Assembly: GCF_001625215.2 (NCBI RefSeq)
Contig: NC_030385.2
Location: forward strand, 8,921,135 to 8,985,134
Direction: 5' to 3'
DNA length: 64,000 nucleotides
Source: Daucus carota subsp. sativus
Lineage: Eukaryota > Streptophyta > Magnoliopsida > Apiales > Apiaceae
Shown: one piece after another, positions 46,536-59,718 of the stretch
How the letters are laid out: each line of letters opens with the position of its first letter
How positions within the stretch are numbered: position 1 is the stretch's first letter
Position numbers and translations under genes: made by a program
The notes under the pieces: generated by a model
The model's database searches: none
Seen by the model: the letters and a program-made list of their open reading frames with translations, nothing else
Told to the model about the DNA's origin: nothing

Positions 46536-47097
46536 ATTAAACTTTTAATAACATTACGACATAGTATTCAACTGTTCAAAAGGTATATACTTGTCAAACT
46601 TTCAACATTGAATTGAATACATATATAATAATACGATCTCTCGAGGGGTCTTTTGGTAACTTAGTGGTAACTTTGAAGCTGAGTGAGCTGATTTGTTTAT
46701 AAGTACACAAGTGCCTTGGATCTTTAGCTTTGAAAGATTAGATCAAGTGCTCCCCTTTCACTCTCTTGATCATCCTTTACTTAAAAAAATGTATGGTGAA
46801 TTCATTTCAGGCTGAAAAGCGCGATTTCTTTAAATCTTACTTTTGTTTTTCTCCAGAAAATAATCGAAAATCAAAATCAGAGGCAAGAAATATTCCATAT
46901 TCTAGGTGAGGGAGTTATGAAAGTGCAAAGTATCATGTGATTTACTTCACAAAGTAATTTACATGCACCTAACAGTACGTGTAGGAAGTATATATCACAT
47001 GCAGTCTCAACAAGAAACCAGATTGATCTATTTACGCTCTTATCAACTTCATTATTTGTGAAATTTATACTTAGTAAAACAGAATTATTACCTAGAA

Positions 47098-50000
47098 ATG
47101 GAGAACAAGGGGTCATCCTCCGGACTAATGAGGGCACAGTCGGAGCAACTAGTGGAGCCGATATCAGCTACAATGAAGTCACCGCGGGTGTCAAGTGACT
47201 GGGGGGCCGCTGAAATGGAGGGCAGCTCAAGAAAGTCTATGAGCAGAGGAGGAATTAGTGCATCACCTGGAGGTGGTGGTAGTAGCAGCAGCAGGCACAT
47301 AAGGCAAACAAGGTCTGCTCAAATGAAATTTGATGTCGATGAATTAAACAGCGGTGCTACTCTGAGCAGAGCTTCAAGTGCTAGCATGGGATTTTCGTTC
47401 ACTGCCTTCACTGTTCGTCCTAGTGACATTGCTGATTCAAGGCCCTTTAGTGACGACGATGATGATGACATTCGTGAGTGTATTTACTTCCTTGAATCAA
47501 ATTTTTGCTTCAAGATTATCTACAGTTACTGACAAATATCAGACATGTTATTGCAGCAGAAGATATTGAGGTTGGTACGCTAAAGAAGAAGATTCAAACA
47601 GAGACAACCTTGCCAATTTACCTCAAGGTAATTAATTTTTTCATCAAGGCGTGCTATTTTCATTTTGTTTCCTGCTAAATATAGAGAAATATAAGTCGCG
47701 GAGTCAACAGATTACTAGAGCATATATGGATTGATTTAGTTTGCTACTATCTATTTCAACAGGCAAGCATGGAGGTGTTTATTTAGCTAGAAATCATGGA
47801 GACCCATTGAACATGGAGTATATTGAGTCTCATGATCTTACATGTATGGAACAACTAGTGTAGATTTTCCTCATATTTCTACAATGCTTCAAAAATTTGT
47901 GTCATAACATCAATAGAAAGGACTATTTGTTCAGTTACACATACTATAGAATAATACGACAGACATATAAGCTCAACAATCCGTAGTTTCCTAAAGACTG
48001 AGTACGGTCTCATTATTCATTCACGGACATAATTGGTAGTTCATATGCAAGTACAAGTTAACGACAATGCAAGAGTAGATAGGTTACTTGATGTTTAACT
48101 CTTTAAGATCACGTATTGAGTCGAAGATGTAGGCATTAATATGATTCTTGTCTATACTTATGCAGTTCAAGGAAGTGACCTACAAGGTAATCATTAAAGG
48201 AGTGGCATTCTCAACAGAGAAAAATATATTACATGGAATAAGTGGTTCGGTGAATCCAGGAGAAGTTCTGGCACTTATGGGACCATCAGGAAGTGGGAAA
48301 ACTACACTCTTGAGTGTTCTAGGAGGCAGGGCTGTCGAGACCAACCAAAGGGGTTCAATTACTTACAATGATCAGCCATATACAAAATTTCTAAAGAGCA
48401 GGTGAATATCACAGATTCTTTAGTGAATAAGCAAGAGAAACCTGAACTAACAAAAAAATCAAAACTAAATAAGACCAAGGAACTCAGAGTCAGATATGTT
48501 CTGAAGTACAATTACAACAACACGATGTCATCCATCACACTAGAGTATTAAAATCAGCAGTTTACCAGATTTCTAGTATGAAATAATAGTATGACATTCT
48601 TTAATAGATGTTTCCATGTGTAAATTCCTTAAAAACTTTAAATTGGCAGTAACTGGACTTAGATATGTTTAATGAACACCGAATTGTACGTTATCTGACA
48701 TGGAGCATCCTGCAGAATAGGATTTGTGACACAAGATGATGTACTGTTTCCTCATCTTACAGTGAAGGAAACATTAACATATGCAGCTCTACTGCGTTTA
48801 CCCAAGACACTAACAAAACAGGAGAAGGAGCAACGGGCAACAGATGTTATCTCTGAACTTGGATTGGAGAGGTAAACCTCTTTCTTTGTATTAAAATTGT
48901 GTTAGACCAGCACACTTTTGATAAAATAAATCAATCAGGTAGGTGATAGCTACTAATTTAGTGTCGTAATTTCCTAAACAAGTTATGCTTAGAACATATC
49001 TTTATCTGTAAATCTCTTTATGCAAGAAAAATGTTGTGGACAGGTGTCAGGACAGCATGATAGGTGGCTCGTATGTCAGGGGAATTTCAGGCGGAGAGAG
49101 GAAGCGTGTCTGCATAGGAAATGAGATAATTATCAACCCTTCCCTTTTGCTTCTTGATGAACCCACCTCTGGATTAGATTCTACAACTGCTTTGAGAATC
49201 ATTCAACTATTACAAGATATAGCAGAGGTAAATTTCAGTAAATTCTCAAGCCTTTTTTGTTTGAAAGTGCGGAAAATCTTGTGAATAATTAGAGCTAGTG
49301 TATACTAATGGCGGAAGTAATTCTCAAATAACATGGCAGGCTGGGAAAACAGTGATTACCACTATTCACCAACCATCTAGCAGGCTTTACCACAAGTTTG
49401 ATAAATTGATCCTTCTTGGCAAAGGGAGCATGCTTTACTTCGGCAAGGCATCAGAAGCCATGATATATTTCTCATCCATAGGATGTTCTCCACTGATTTC
49501 CATGAATCCTGCTGAATTCCTGCTGGATCTTGCAAACGGAAACTTGACTGATGTTTCTGTCCCAGGTGAATTAAAAGACAGAGTGCAACTAGGGAATTCA
49601 GACAGAGAAAGCAAGAACAGGAAACCATCTCCAGCAATGGTGCATGAGGTAAATAATTTTAAATAATACAATTAAGAATCGTAAGATCTATGACTCATGG
49701 ATTTTATTTAATAAATAACTTTATGGCATGAGTAGCTGACAGTTGCGATTTGGAAGAAAGAACAATATTAATTAATGAAAATATATTATTTCTGGACAGT
49801 ATCTTGTGGAGGCCTACGAGATGCGTGTAGCTGAAAATGAGAAGAAGAATCTTATGTTTCCCGTACCCATTGATGAAGTAACTAAGTCAAAGGTTTATTT
49901 TGAAAAGCCAAAATGGGGGGCAAGCTGGAGGAAACAGTTTTGCATATTATTCTGGAGAGGTCTCAAAGAACGACGGCATGACTACTTTAGCTGGTTAAGA

Positions 50001-51101
50001 CTTAGCCAGATTGTTACAACTGCAATTATTGTGGGGTTGCTTTGGTGGCAATCTAATGGCCATAATGCAGAAAAACTGCACGATCAGGTCGACATTTCTG
50101 ATTATTAGATGAAATTGTTCATTAGACATATCTGTTACTAGCCTACATATGCAGCACCTTTTGGTGCAGTATATAACAACTATAAGCATCCTAATTGACA
50201 ATTTCATAGCATTCCCTGCCTATGCAATAATATATCTCAATGTCCAGATAAAAAACTAGGATGTGACCTAAGAATTTTGCTTTCAGGCAGGTTTATTGTT
50301 CTTCATTGCTGTCTTCTGGGGATATTTTCCAGTTTTCACAGCAATATTCACATTTCCGCAGGAAAGAGCTATGCTGAATAAAGAACGAGCAGCTGACATG
50401 TACAGACTAAGTGCATATTTTGTGGCTAGAACTACAAGCGACCTGCCACTTGACCTTCTACTGCCATTACTTTTCCTAAGCATAGTCTATTTCATGGCAG
50501 GCTTGAAACATAGTGTCAAAGCATTTTTCCTTACCATGCTTATAGTCTTTCTCTGCATTGTTGCAGCACAGGTACAGCCTCCCCCCCACCCCTTCCCTTA
50601 TTAGCCTCATCTACCCAAAGAAATATTCTGAAACGGGAACGATCTCTGCTATGCTTACTACATCTATAATATTGCAGGGGCTAGGATTAGCGATTGGTGC
50701 TGCACTGATGGACTTGAAGAAGGCAACTACACTGGCCTCTGTCACAGTAATGACCTTCATGTTGGCTGGGGGATACTTCGTTAAGGTAAGCATACAAATC
50801 AACTTTTAAAATTAAGGTATTTTACACAAGTTTCTTAATTGGCATACTCTGCAGAACTAATTCAGAGAATTATACGTTTTCTTTGCAGAATGTTCCAGTG
50901 TTCATATCATGGCTCCGCCATATCTCATTTAATTATCACACTTACAAACTCCTACTTAAAGTGCACTATGAAGATGTCATTCAGCAGATGGATGGAATGA
51001 AAATAGACAGTGGATTAACTAATATATGTGCCTTGGTAGCCATGGTTTTTGGCTACCGTCTCTTGGCGTACCTATATCTGCGAAGGATGAAGCTCCTATA
51101 A
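47098..51101 (+). CDS. ABCG22: ABC transporter G family half-transporter, ABCG22-like
   Basis: Plasma-membrane half-size ABCG transporter; Arabidopsis ABCG22 affects stomatal closure and drought response, with substrate not settled. Coding exons: 47098-47473, 47557-47627, 48166-48401, 48716-48871, 49044-49227, 49340-49648, 49800-50087, 50287-50571, 50678-50785, 50889-51101; 741 residues (Arabidopsis about 751). The N-terminus has a serine-rich leader with LMRAQSEQL and [10 protein letters not shown] motifs and an acidic run DDDDDDIPEDIE typical of ABCG22. The nucleotide-binding domain has Walker A GPSGSGKT (188-195), the signature SGGERKRV and Walker [14 protein letters not shown] (Asp318, Glu319), then an H-loop IHQPSSRLY. 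The C-terminal half has the membrane domain, with helices in exons 7-10 ([36 protein letters not shown], and others). It ends [15 protein letters not shown]. All key ATPase residues are intact. Confidence 0.95.
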
Positions 51102-51842
51102 AAAATGATTAATTACCACTCTAATGGATAATGATCAATGATGAGCAGCCCTGCAAAGACATGAAGCCAGAAGCCAAACCTAGAGCAGTGATTATACACA
51201 ATGTACTAGTCTTCATCAAGACTTCCAATAAAACAGTAGTATTGCACTAAGAGATCTGATTAGACATATTGTAACTCAGTGTTCAAAAATCATAGTCAAT
51301 GTGAGATTTGTCTTGACAGAATCATAGTAGAATGTGACAGAATGTGATTTAAACGTCCAATTATTAAGAAATTGTCTTGAGCCAATCTTACTTTAGGCGC
51401 TTATCATATTTAATGTCTGTTTTTCTTTCTCCTCTGTTCATTTTCCATATTCGAATGACTTGAGTTTCTTTTACACCGAGTCCTTTTTCTGAAATCAAAC
51501 TGTGAGCAATCTCATGAAAAGAAACATTTGGTTGATAAAAAATAAACTTTTAAACTACATTGATGATAAGAGAGGCACAGCAGATGAGTACTAGAGTTTT
51601 AGCCCAAGCATTTCCCTGTCTGACCTTTTGTGTTCATTGTCTCAAACTAACTTCAATTCTTCTCAAAATGACGTACTTTTTTTAGCTCATCCCAAATTAA
51701 CATAGTTTTTATATTTTGGGAATTTATCACCTGTACCCTTTTTTAACAAATTAATTGCATCTACACGGTGTCCTCACAATTATTGCAGATCTACGTTTTC
51801 ATCGAATAGAATATCAGAAGTTTGCACATAAACGATCTCTTA

Positions 51843-52154
51843 GGTTGTGTTCACTTCGTGGAATGGAATGAAGGGAGAATGGAATAAAATTTGTATTATA
51901 AATTGTGAGTGATTAGTGAAATTGTTTATAATTTTCATTCCTTCAATCATTCCATTCTAACTATTTTAACTAAAAATCTAGCCCACATGTTTTGAAAGGA
52001 ATGTTGATTCCATTTGTTCATGATCTTTTCCTATCATCTTCTTCATGAAAAATTTTAACTCACTCATATTTAATCATTATTGCCTCATACTTTCTCCAAT
52101 CTCCATAAAACTTGTTCATATAGTTTTATTCCATTTCATGAAGTGAACACAACC
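51843..52154. mobile_element. Tourist-like MITE, copy 3
   Basis: A 312-bp element with ends GGTTGTGTTCACTTCGTGGA and, reversed, GGTTGTGTTCACTTCATGAA, flanked by TTA (51840-51842, 52155-52157). It belongs to the same family as 20906-21234. Confidence 0.85.
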
Positions 52155-52157
52155 TTA

Positions 52158-53252
52158 TTGTCTCTTATCTCCTCTCGCTCTCTAGCCTCTCGCTCTCTCT
52201 TCTTGTTTTCTCCTTTTCTCTCTCAACAGTGTTACAACTCGTCCACCAGATCATCGTACTAATTTCCCATCTTTTGCTAATTCTCGCTTGTTCCCTCCGT
52301 CGTCACTGGAGAATCGAGAATTTCCCTGACGGCAACCATGGTGAGATGAACTTTGCTCTGCGGACCGCGGTGCCGATCAGTTTGCTGGTGGTACAATTTA
52401 TAAAGTATGTGCTGGATTATAGATAAAAATTGATCGAAAACTTAGCTTGTCATCAAAGTGAAATTAGGTCCATTGTTGTTTCCAAATGTTATGTAACTAA
52501 ATATAATTTTCAAAAGATTTTTTAGAAGTTAGCATTTTTGGTTGCACATGTGATTGCTCGCAGCTGTAGATATGGTTGCATATGCACCCACCGTATTTTT
52601 GCAAATATTTTTGAAATATAGTATTTTTACAATTTGTTTCAAAAAGTGACAGTATTTTTGCAAAAAATCTTTTAGGCTTGGGTATTCTGAAAAATACATT
52701 TTTTTATACTTTTTTTTGGATAGAAGCGTCAGAAGAAGTGCTTAATATTGTTTATTTGGTAAAAAATAAAGATTTATTTCAGAAAAAAATAAAATTTTGT
52801 ATATTTTTTTGAGAATAAATCTTTTTTTTTAGAAAAAACTTAGCCACATATATTTGGTCATTATAATTCTTCTTGTATCTATGGAGAAATACTGAAACTA
52901 CAGTAAAACTATCTGAAAAGTTTCGTGTGGACAACAGAACACTGTCATCTACTAGAGTGCCACCTCTCTGCCTTAATTTAAGTATTTATTTTGTTCGCAG
53001 CGAATATACCCTAGCATGAATTTACTAACAGAGAATATAAAAAAAGTGATATAAAATATTATAAAAAGGAAATATTCTAAAAAATAAATGCGGTGCTTTA
53101 CAAAAGAAGCGCCAAAGAATATGGATCCAATGCTCTGCTGGGTGTCACGATAATCAGTTAATCACACTGCCTAAAAAAATATATACAATCTCCTCTGTAC
53201 GTATATTATTATCTGCAACCAAATTTCAAGGCCACAAGATTTAAATCATACA
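52158..53252. other. Intergenic, no gene seen
   Basis: CT-rich stretch at 52158-52230 followed by AT-rich DNA. A short frame at 52229-52426 has a hydrophobic start but no family resemblance. Confidence 0.5.
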
Positions 53253-54136
53253 TATATATACAGATTATCCCAATTTTTAGTTACTTCGATTTTCCATCTT
53301 TCAACCCTTTTCTTCTCTGGTGTGTACTCTCTCTCTCTCTCAATTAATAATACATATCTTTGTGGTGCTGTGTAATTTAGTGTACCCCTTTTGTTGAATT
53401 TGATGTGGGTTTTATTGATAAAGGTTTTCTTGATTTAATAAAGTTTTCATTTTTATGTTTTGTGGATAAATCACTGCAATTGGCCTTTCTTTAGAACCCA
53501 GCTGTGCAAATTGGAGAAGGGTTCTCTTTTTTATGCAATATGATTATTGTTGATAGTCGCTTTACTAAGAAATATTTGATTTTGTGCAACTAGTGTTAGT
53601 AGATGAGTAAAGTTGTGTGATTTCGAATGTGTTTTGCCATGATCTGGGGTTCAAAGAATTGAAAATACCCTTTGGAGTTGTTCTTTGCTAGATGGCAAGT
53701 TAAACTTGAATAGAATTTACTATTACCAGATGTAGTTCAAGTTCCAGAGCATAAACTATCACTCAGTCGCGGTGCGGTAATCTCTGTGTAGTTTCTGTTG
53801 AGTAGTGCATTGTAGATTCTACTGTATTTTTTTAGTGAAGATGTTGTTAGTGTTGATTCTTGGCCTGAACTATGACCAAAAATCTGATATGAAATGCCAT
53901 TCCCATGTACGATTGGGTTTATGTAGAATAAGTCCTCATATTGTCATACATAATGCTTTTAAATAATCTGATGGACAATCTTTCGAGAGCCTTTCTAGTT
54001 CATTTTGGGGGATTATTATTTTTACTGTCTCTCTAGGTTTTTTTAATCCCATAGTAGTGGACTAAACAGTTTCTGATATCTATTCTTGTACTGATAAAAA
54101 TTCTACATTTTACAGGTCAAGGTCATTTAGGTAATC
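53253..54136 (+). promoter_or_regulatory. Core promoter and spliced 5' leader of the SPP gene
   Basis: A TATATATA box at 53253-53260 is followed by a CT-rich leader. A likely leader intron runs from a GTGTGT donor near 53319 to a TTTACAG acceptor at 54115; exon sequence resumes at 54116, 21 bases before the ATG. Inferred from motifs. Confidence 0.45.
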
Positions 54137-57100
54137 ATGGATAGGATAAAGGGATCTGCACGCCTTATGATAGTTTCTGATCTTGATCATACAATGGTGA
54201 GAAACAAAGGTTAACTTATTATAATCTTTTGCTACTGCTGTGTCTTATCGGGAAAGTTTCTTTGTAGGTTGATCATCATGATCCAGAAAATCTATCTTTG
54301 CTAAGGTTTAATGCCCTATGGGAAGCCAAGTATCGTGAAGATTGTTTACTAGTGTTCTCAACTGGAAGGTCGCTTACATTGTACAAGGAGTTAAGGAAAG
54401 AGAAGCCTATGCTAACACCTGATGTTACTATAATGTCCGTCGGAACTGAGATCACATATGGAAATTCTATGATTCCAGATGATGGTTGGGTCGAAATTTT
54501 GAACCAAAAGTGGGACAAGAAGATCGTCTTAGAGGAAGCAAGCAAATATCCTGAACTTACTCTTCAGGTATTATATGTGTACTCTTACAATATGAAATTT
54601 TGGCATTTAGGATACTCGATGCATGGGAAGCGAGTTTTGATTTAATACTTAGACAGCATTTACTCAAATTTGAAAAGATCTGATATGATTGCCTACTTCA
54701 AGCAACTTGTTTTATACATCGAATGTTAATGCAATTGTTTTATTTGGGTCATGCAGCCCGAAACTGAACAACGTCCACACAAGGTTAGCTTTTATGTTCA
54801 GAAAGATAAGGCACAAGAAGTTACAAAAGCTCTTTCTGAGAGTTTTATAAAACATGGGGTAAGATTGACCTTTAGGCTGCAATCTGGATTATTATTGTTG
54901 TTTTGTGTCACTTCATAGTATTGTAGATCTTATTCTTTTTCTAAATGAGATGCTTCTTTCTTTTCCTTGCGATTCTTCTTTGCTTTCTGTAGTTGGATGT
55001 TAAAATAATTTACAGTGGAGGGATAGATTTGGATATACTGCCACAAGGTGCTGGAAAAGGACAGGCCCTTGCTTATCTGCTGAAAAAGTTAAGGTCCAAA
55101 GGAAAACTTCCTAAAAATACCCTTGCTTGTGGGGACTCTGGTAATGATGCTGAGCTTTTCAGTATTCCTGAAATATATGGAGTCATGGTTAGTAGTTCTT
55201 CTACCTCATCATCTCTTCTTTCTGTTTGTGAGCTTCCTTGTATGTTTATGAAGGGAATTCATAATTTTACAGGTCAGTAATGCCCAGGAAGAATTGTTGC
55301 AGTGGCATGCTGCAAACGCTAAAGACAACCCAAATATAATTCATGCAACTGAGAGGTGTGCAGGGGGTATTATAGAAGCCATTGGTCATTTTAGTCTGGG
55401 ACCAAATATATCACCCAGAGATGTCACTGATCTGTCAGATACCAGTTTAGAGAAGTTCGATCCTGCATATGAAGTAGTAAAATTTTACTTATTTTTTGAG
55501 AGATGGCGGCGTGCAGAGGCTGAGAAGTCTGAGATCTATTTGTCAAATCTGAAAGGAGTTTGTGTATGTATTTTCTCTGTACTCTCACTTCTGTTCATTT
55601 GACAAAAATTAACATACTAATGCTACATCTACACTTTGGATATTTGGATGCCAAATATTATTAAAGCTTAGGTGCTATAGACATTTTTCTATACAAGTCT
55701 TAGTGGCAGGTAGCTTGCATTTGGTTACTGCATTCCTAGGTTTATCTGAGGCCGTTTCAGTAAGAACTGACGTGTAAATTTAGAACTACACTGATACTTA
55801 AATATAAGATGAACTGCTCAAAATACTTGCGGTGATATAGCTGCAACTTCCAATTGTTTTGTGTTTTGTTTGATATTCAGTGTGATTCTTTCATATTTTT
55901 TTTTTAATTAAGTCCATATGAATCAAGATGAGGAGAAGTATAACTCTGCATCATAGTGATTCTTCATAATAATTTTTGTTTCTTGCTGGTGCTGCTGACA
56001 CAGTGCTACTGTTTAGACTAGTTCTTTTAATTTCCAGTGGTCGGTATGTGGTCAATCTGATTATTTATCCGGGCAGGTTTTTCGTACTTTTTTTTTTTTT
56101 TTTGTACAATTGCCACACTAGAAAAGTCATAATTTTGGGATATCTTTCAGTACTAGTAATTCTGTATGCTCAGTAGAACATTGTACTATTAATATTTTGG
56201 CCTTGGTCTGCTGTTATGCAGTGGTTTCTAGTGTCATGCTTTACGTGCATCTCTGGTTAAATTGTTTCATGATGCTTTATTTTGCTCTGCAGGCTCCATC
56301 CGGTTTTTATGTCCACCCATCTGGTTTTGAGAAACCTCTTCATGATTGTGTAGATGCATTGAGACAGTGTCACGGAGACAAACAAGGGAAGCAATTTCGG
56401 GTTTGGGTGGATCAAGTTTTCTCTACTCAGGTTAGCTCGCACATATGGATTGTGAGATTTAAGAAGTGGGAAATATCTGGTAAGCTTCCATTTTTGCCTA
56501 TAGGTCCTTATATTCCTGTTGCCTGTTTCATTTTGGTATATAATCAGTATTTTGGCTGACATTTATGATTCATTCAAATTTAGCTGCATTATTATCTTAA
56601 ATATATATACTATATAAATTTTGGAAATAATTTAGGCGAAAGCTGGTAGGTATCAAAAACTATATCACCAGCAATCTCAAGTTTGCATCACCATTTATGC
56701 TGGTGATAATTTTCACCGGCTTTTTTCTAACACATAGGCAATGGGCAAATGGTCACGTTATATAGGGACAGGTACAGAACAATTTTTTATCAAGTTCTTG
56801 AATAGTAAGCTCTGCAGTGTAGGTATATAGAATCATGTCGGTGCTAAAACTCGAGTCAATCTAACTTGATTTAACTGTTGCTAAGCTTAATGTGCAAACA
56901 GGAATGGTTCCCAAGCACTTAAATATACATATAGTAAAAGGCACAAGCATAGTTGCTTACTTTTGCAGTGATACTGAAGTATGATAAACCAATTTTGTTA
57001 TAAATTGCAACATTGTGAAAGAATTCAGAATGTAGGTGAACTCAGCATGTCGCCTGCCCACATAAAAATTAGGAATTCAACTTAAAGTAAAGAAGATGAG

Positions 57101-57798
57101 ATGACATAGGTAGTCCAAACTCATTAAAACTTTCGGATCATCATTTTTCACCAATACAAAGGCTTTTGTATTCTATATTTGCATATACGTAGGCAATGTA
57201 TTGTGGATCTTTTATTCACCTTTCCATATTCAAGATGATTAGTCTGATGTGAGGGCATATAGCTGTAGAATCTGTGTGCATCTATCTGTTAAAAGTTGTG
57301 TTTGGTTGAGGGAGTAATCGGTGCTTTTGTAAATTGAGGGATATATTGTGCACTACTGAAACATGAGCCTCGGGGATTGATTTTGTACAAATGTTCCCTT
57401 CCCTTTCTATTCTCTAAAATTCCCACACTGAACAATCATGAAAGAAAGAAATGACACCAAAGCCAAAACCTTAATATTACAATGAAGTACCCAATGGGGA
57501 GAAATGTTTTCATTCTATATAATAAGATATTATTCATTATGTTGGATATTTCTAATGACTCAATCAACTTTTGTAGGTGGAGAGCAATCTGGCTGCTTGA
57601 CCACTGCATTATTAAGTTCAAAGGTAAAATTCAATTTCTCACAAATCAAGAACAAAATCTGATCAAAAAATCGTGTTTGAAATATCTTCTCGTTTGTCTC
57701 AGGATGTGAGCGTCGCAGAAGGGCTCACTTGGCTCCAAGTGCATCAGACATGGTTGACCGGAGCCACTCCCGGCGATCAGTCACTTTGGCGCTTCTAG
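54137..57798 (+). CDS. SPP2: Sucrose-phosphate phosphatase
   Basis: Catalyses the last step of sucrose synthesis in the cytosol, removing phosphate from sucrose-6-phosphate made by sucrose-phosphate synthase. Coding exons: 54137-54196, 54268-54567, 54757-54858, 54993-55187, 55273-55563, 56293-56479, 57577-57623, 57703-57798; 425 residues, the usual plant length. HAD-superfamily motifs: [10 protein letters not shown] with nucleophile Asp15 and Asp17, STGRS, a lysine in GAGKGQAL and [11 protein letters not shown]. The plant-specific C-terminal domain follows ([18 protein letters not shown], then [12 protein letters not shown]). The fourth-last exon contains an internal GTTAGC that could look like a donor at 56431, but reading through it keeps the conserved [14 protein letters not shown] sequence and the frame. 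The paralogue number is a guess; the enzyme identity is firm. Confidence 0.95.
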
Positions 57799-58343
57799 CT
57801 ACTGGCCAAGGCAAGACTTTGAAGATCTTGTTATACACAGTATCTGTTTTTGCTTAAATAAATATATAATAATCAAATTAGCTCCGCAATTTTCTTGTCG
57901 TGATGCAACAGGAGTTGCTAGTTGCAACTACAGTGTATTATATAACAAGCAGAAAAATATTCTGGACGGTGGATATAACTTTTATTCCCTGTTTGAAATC
58001 AAGTGAAAGGATATTATATCGGCATTTCTGCCTTTCAATTACTTCATGAGCCAATGAGTGCATTGCCAAATTTAATCTATAAATCTTAATTTCCTCTTTA
58101 TCATTGAATCAAAAACCTATTTTTCAAGTGCATTAGGCATACAAAGAAGCTGAAATATTATTTCCGAACGTCTTTTTCCTTTTCTTTTTCCCGTTGTAGG
58201 GGGCTAGGGGCTACAATGACTGCCGGAGCATTGCCAATTTCTTAATTAGACGTACAATTGTTTTTAAGCAATAAAACAAGCAACCAGTGGAAATAAAGGC
58301 GAGATTTGCAATAAATATACAGTCGAACCCTTGTAAATTAATA
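57799..58343. other. SPP 3' flank
   Basis: Likely 3' UTR with AATAAATATATAATAATC near 57858, then AT-rich DNA. No gene seen. Confidence 0.5.
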
Positions 58344-58594
58344 CTCCCTCCGTCCCATTTAATTCTATACGTTTCTTTTTAACTGCTCGACACGCATTTC
58401 AATACTCTTATAAAATATAGTTCCGTAACTTATTTTTGAGATTTTCTTTTTTTTTATAAAAATATAGCATCCAAACTTTAATTCAAAAAGGAAAAATTTT
58501 AAAAATAGATTGCACAACTACACTTTTCAAGAGCATTAAAGTCCGTGCCGCGTCCCCGTCCCTCAATGTATACAACTCAGGGGGACGGAGGGAG
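58344..58594. mobile_element. Stowaway MITE
   Basis: A 251-bp element with ends CTCCCTCCGTCCC and GGGACGGAGGGAG, flanked by TA on each side (58342-58343, 58595-58596). This is the textbook Stowaway (Tc1/mariner-derived) terminus. It lies between SPP and the next gene. Confidence 0.9.
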
Positions 58595-59238
58595 TAGTAT
58601 TTTGTAATGTAATATATTATTAACTTCTATAATGAGATAAATAGTGTATATTGATAAAATATTTCTGTTCTAATTGGGGACCGGTATTAAAATCTAATAA
58701 TAATCAATATATTTTAAAAATAATCTCATTCAAATTACAAATAGTTCCTTTATAATATCTTGTATGCCATATTACAAAATCTTACTAATTTAGATAATTT
58801 TATCAAATAAAAGTATTATTTTAATTTTGAGAAAATAGTGTACATATTCTATACATTAGCATGCAAATTAGTTATAATTTATTTTGTTCAAAAAATTTGA
58901 ACTTTGAAAAATTGTGGGGTTAAAAGATTATTAGTAATCTACGAGACTTACTACTCTATAAACCATTTTGTACATGCTACGTAGCTAGTCCTAGATCCTA
59001 TCCCTCTTGGACTCATATAGTCATATCAACTCACTCTACCTCCACACAAAACAAATAAAACCTCAGGTGAATACAAACACAAACACCTTGATACTCGGAC
59101 CTCCTCTCGCAATCTCTGTATAACACAACAACGTTACCCTGTTTTTTCCTCCATTGATCTCTCCAAAAATCGTCTCGCCGTGTCCAGCACGGCCGAGCAC
59201 GACGATACTGCTCAAAATTCTCGATTTTTTGACCAACC

Positions 59239-59718
59239 ATGACGGCCCTTAATTCTCCTCCTCCCAACCGGAACCAAGCCCTCCTCCGCTCCTCCTCCTC
59301 GGAATATAATCCCTCGTCTCGAAAGCGCTTCACGGAGGTGGCAGGCGGTGCAACAGCAGAATGTGCAGCCGTTGCATGCTGCTGTCCGTGCGGCATTTTG
59401 AACATGCTCGTCTTGGTTATGTACAAGCTTCCTGCAGGCCTCTTTCGCAAGGCCTTGAGGCATAAGAGGCGAAGGCGGATCATGAAGAAGGCGGGATTGC
59501 TTTCAGCCCCTAATTTGGGTAAATGTGATTGCAAGGAGGCTGAAATTTTTACCATGACGAGTATTGATCAGGAGGTGATGGTCAAGCCTATTACGACGGA
59601 CGATGATGTTTTGGATTTTTACAAGGACGAGGGTATGATGAAAGTGGAGAAGGAAATGTGGGATCAGTTTTGTCAGACTGGTTTCTGGAGGAATCCGTCT
59701 CAGAGGCTCGTGTTTTAG
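59239..59718 (+). CDS. Plant-specific protein of unknown function with CCCPC motif
   Basis: An intronless 159-residue protein. An N-terminal Ser/Pro-rich stretch (residues 1-30) leads to CAAVACCCPCGILN (cysteines 42, 47-49 and 51), a hydrophobic segment ILNMLVLVMYKLPAGLF (53-69) and a strongly basic run KALRHKRRRRIMKK (71-84). The C-terminal half is acidic and ends WDQFCQTGFWRNPSQRLVF. I recall uncharacterised higher-plant proteins with the same CCCPC-hydrophobic-PAGL-basic-FWR-PSQR layout, so it is a real conserved gene, but no function is known to me. The cysteines beside a hydrophobic helix and basic run suggest membrane association, perhaps by acylation; this is inference. A 174-residue frame on the other strand (59555-59031) is its shadow. 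Confidence 0.8.
   Translation: MTALNSPPPNRNQALLRSSSSEYNPSSRKRFTEVAGGATAECAAVACCCPCGILNMLVLVMYKLPAGLFRKALRHKRRRRIMKKAGLLSAPNLGKCDCKEAEIFTMTSIDQEVMVKPITTDDDVLDFYKDEGMMKVEKEMWDQFCQTGFWRNPSQRLVF

Larger units (their letters stand above)
43373..47097. other. Intergenic between CDPK and ABCG22
   Basis: Begins with the CDPK 3' UTR. Open frames at 44057-44275, 45146-45397 and 46170-46448 have no domain or exon context. Notable items are two copies of a near-palindrome (44319-44338 and 44370-44389), a MITE fragment near 46200-46290 and a SINE-like piece at 46440-46535. The stretch before 47098 is probably the ABCG22 leader. Confidence 0.5.

Noticed and set aside
56431..56436. Possible donor GTTAGC in SPP
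   Set aside because: Splicing here would remove the conserved WIVRFKKWE segment; reading through keeps the frame to a better GTAAGC donor at 56480.
59031..59555. 174-residue open frame on the minus strand
   Set aside because: It overlaps the conserved plus-strand CCCPC gene in antisense and matches no family; a shadow frame.
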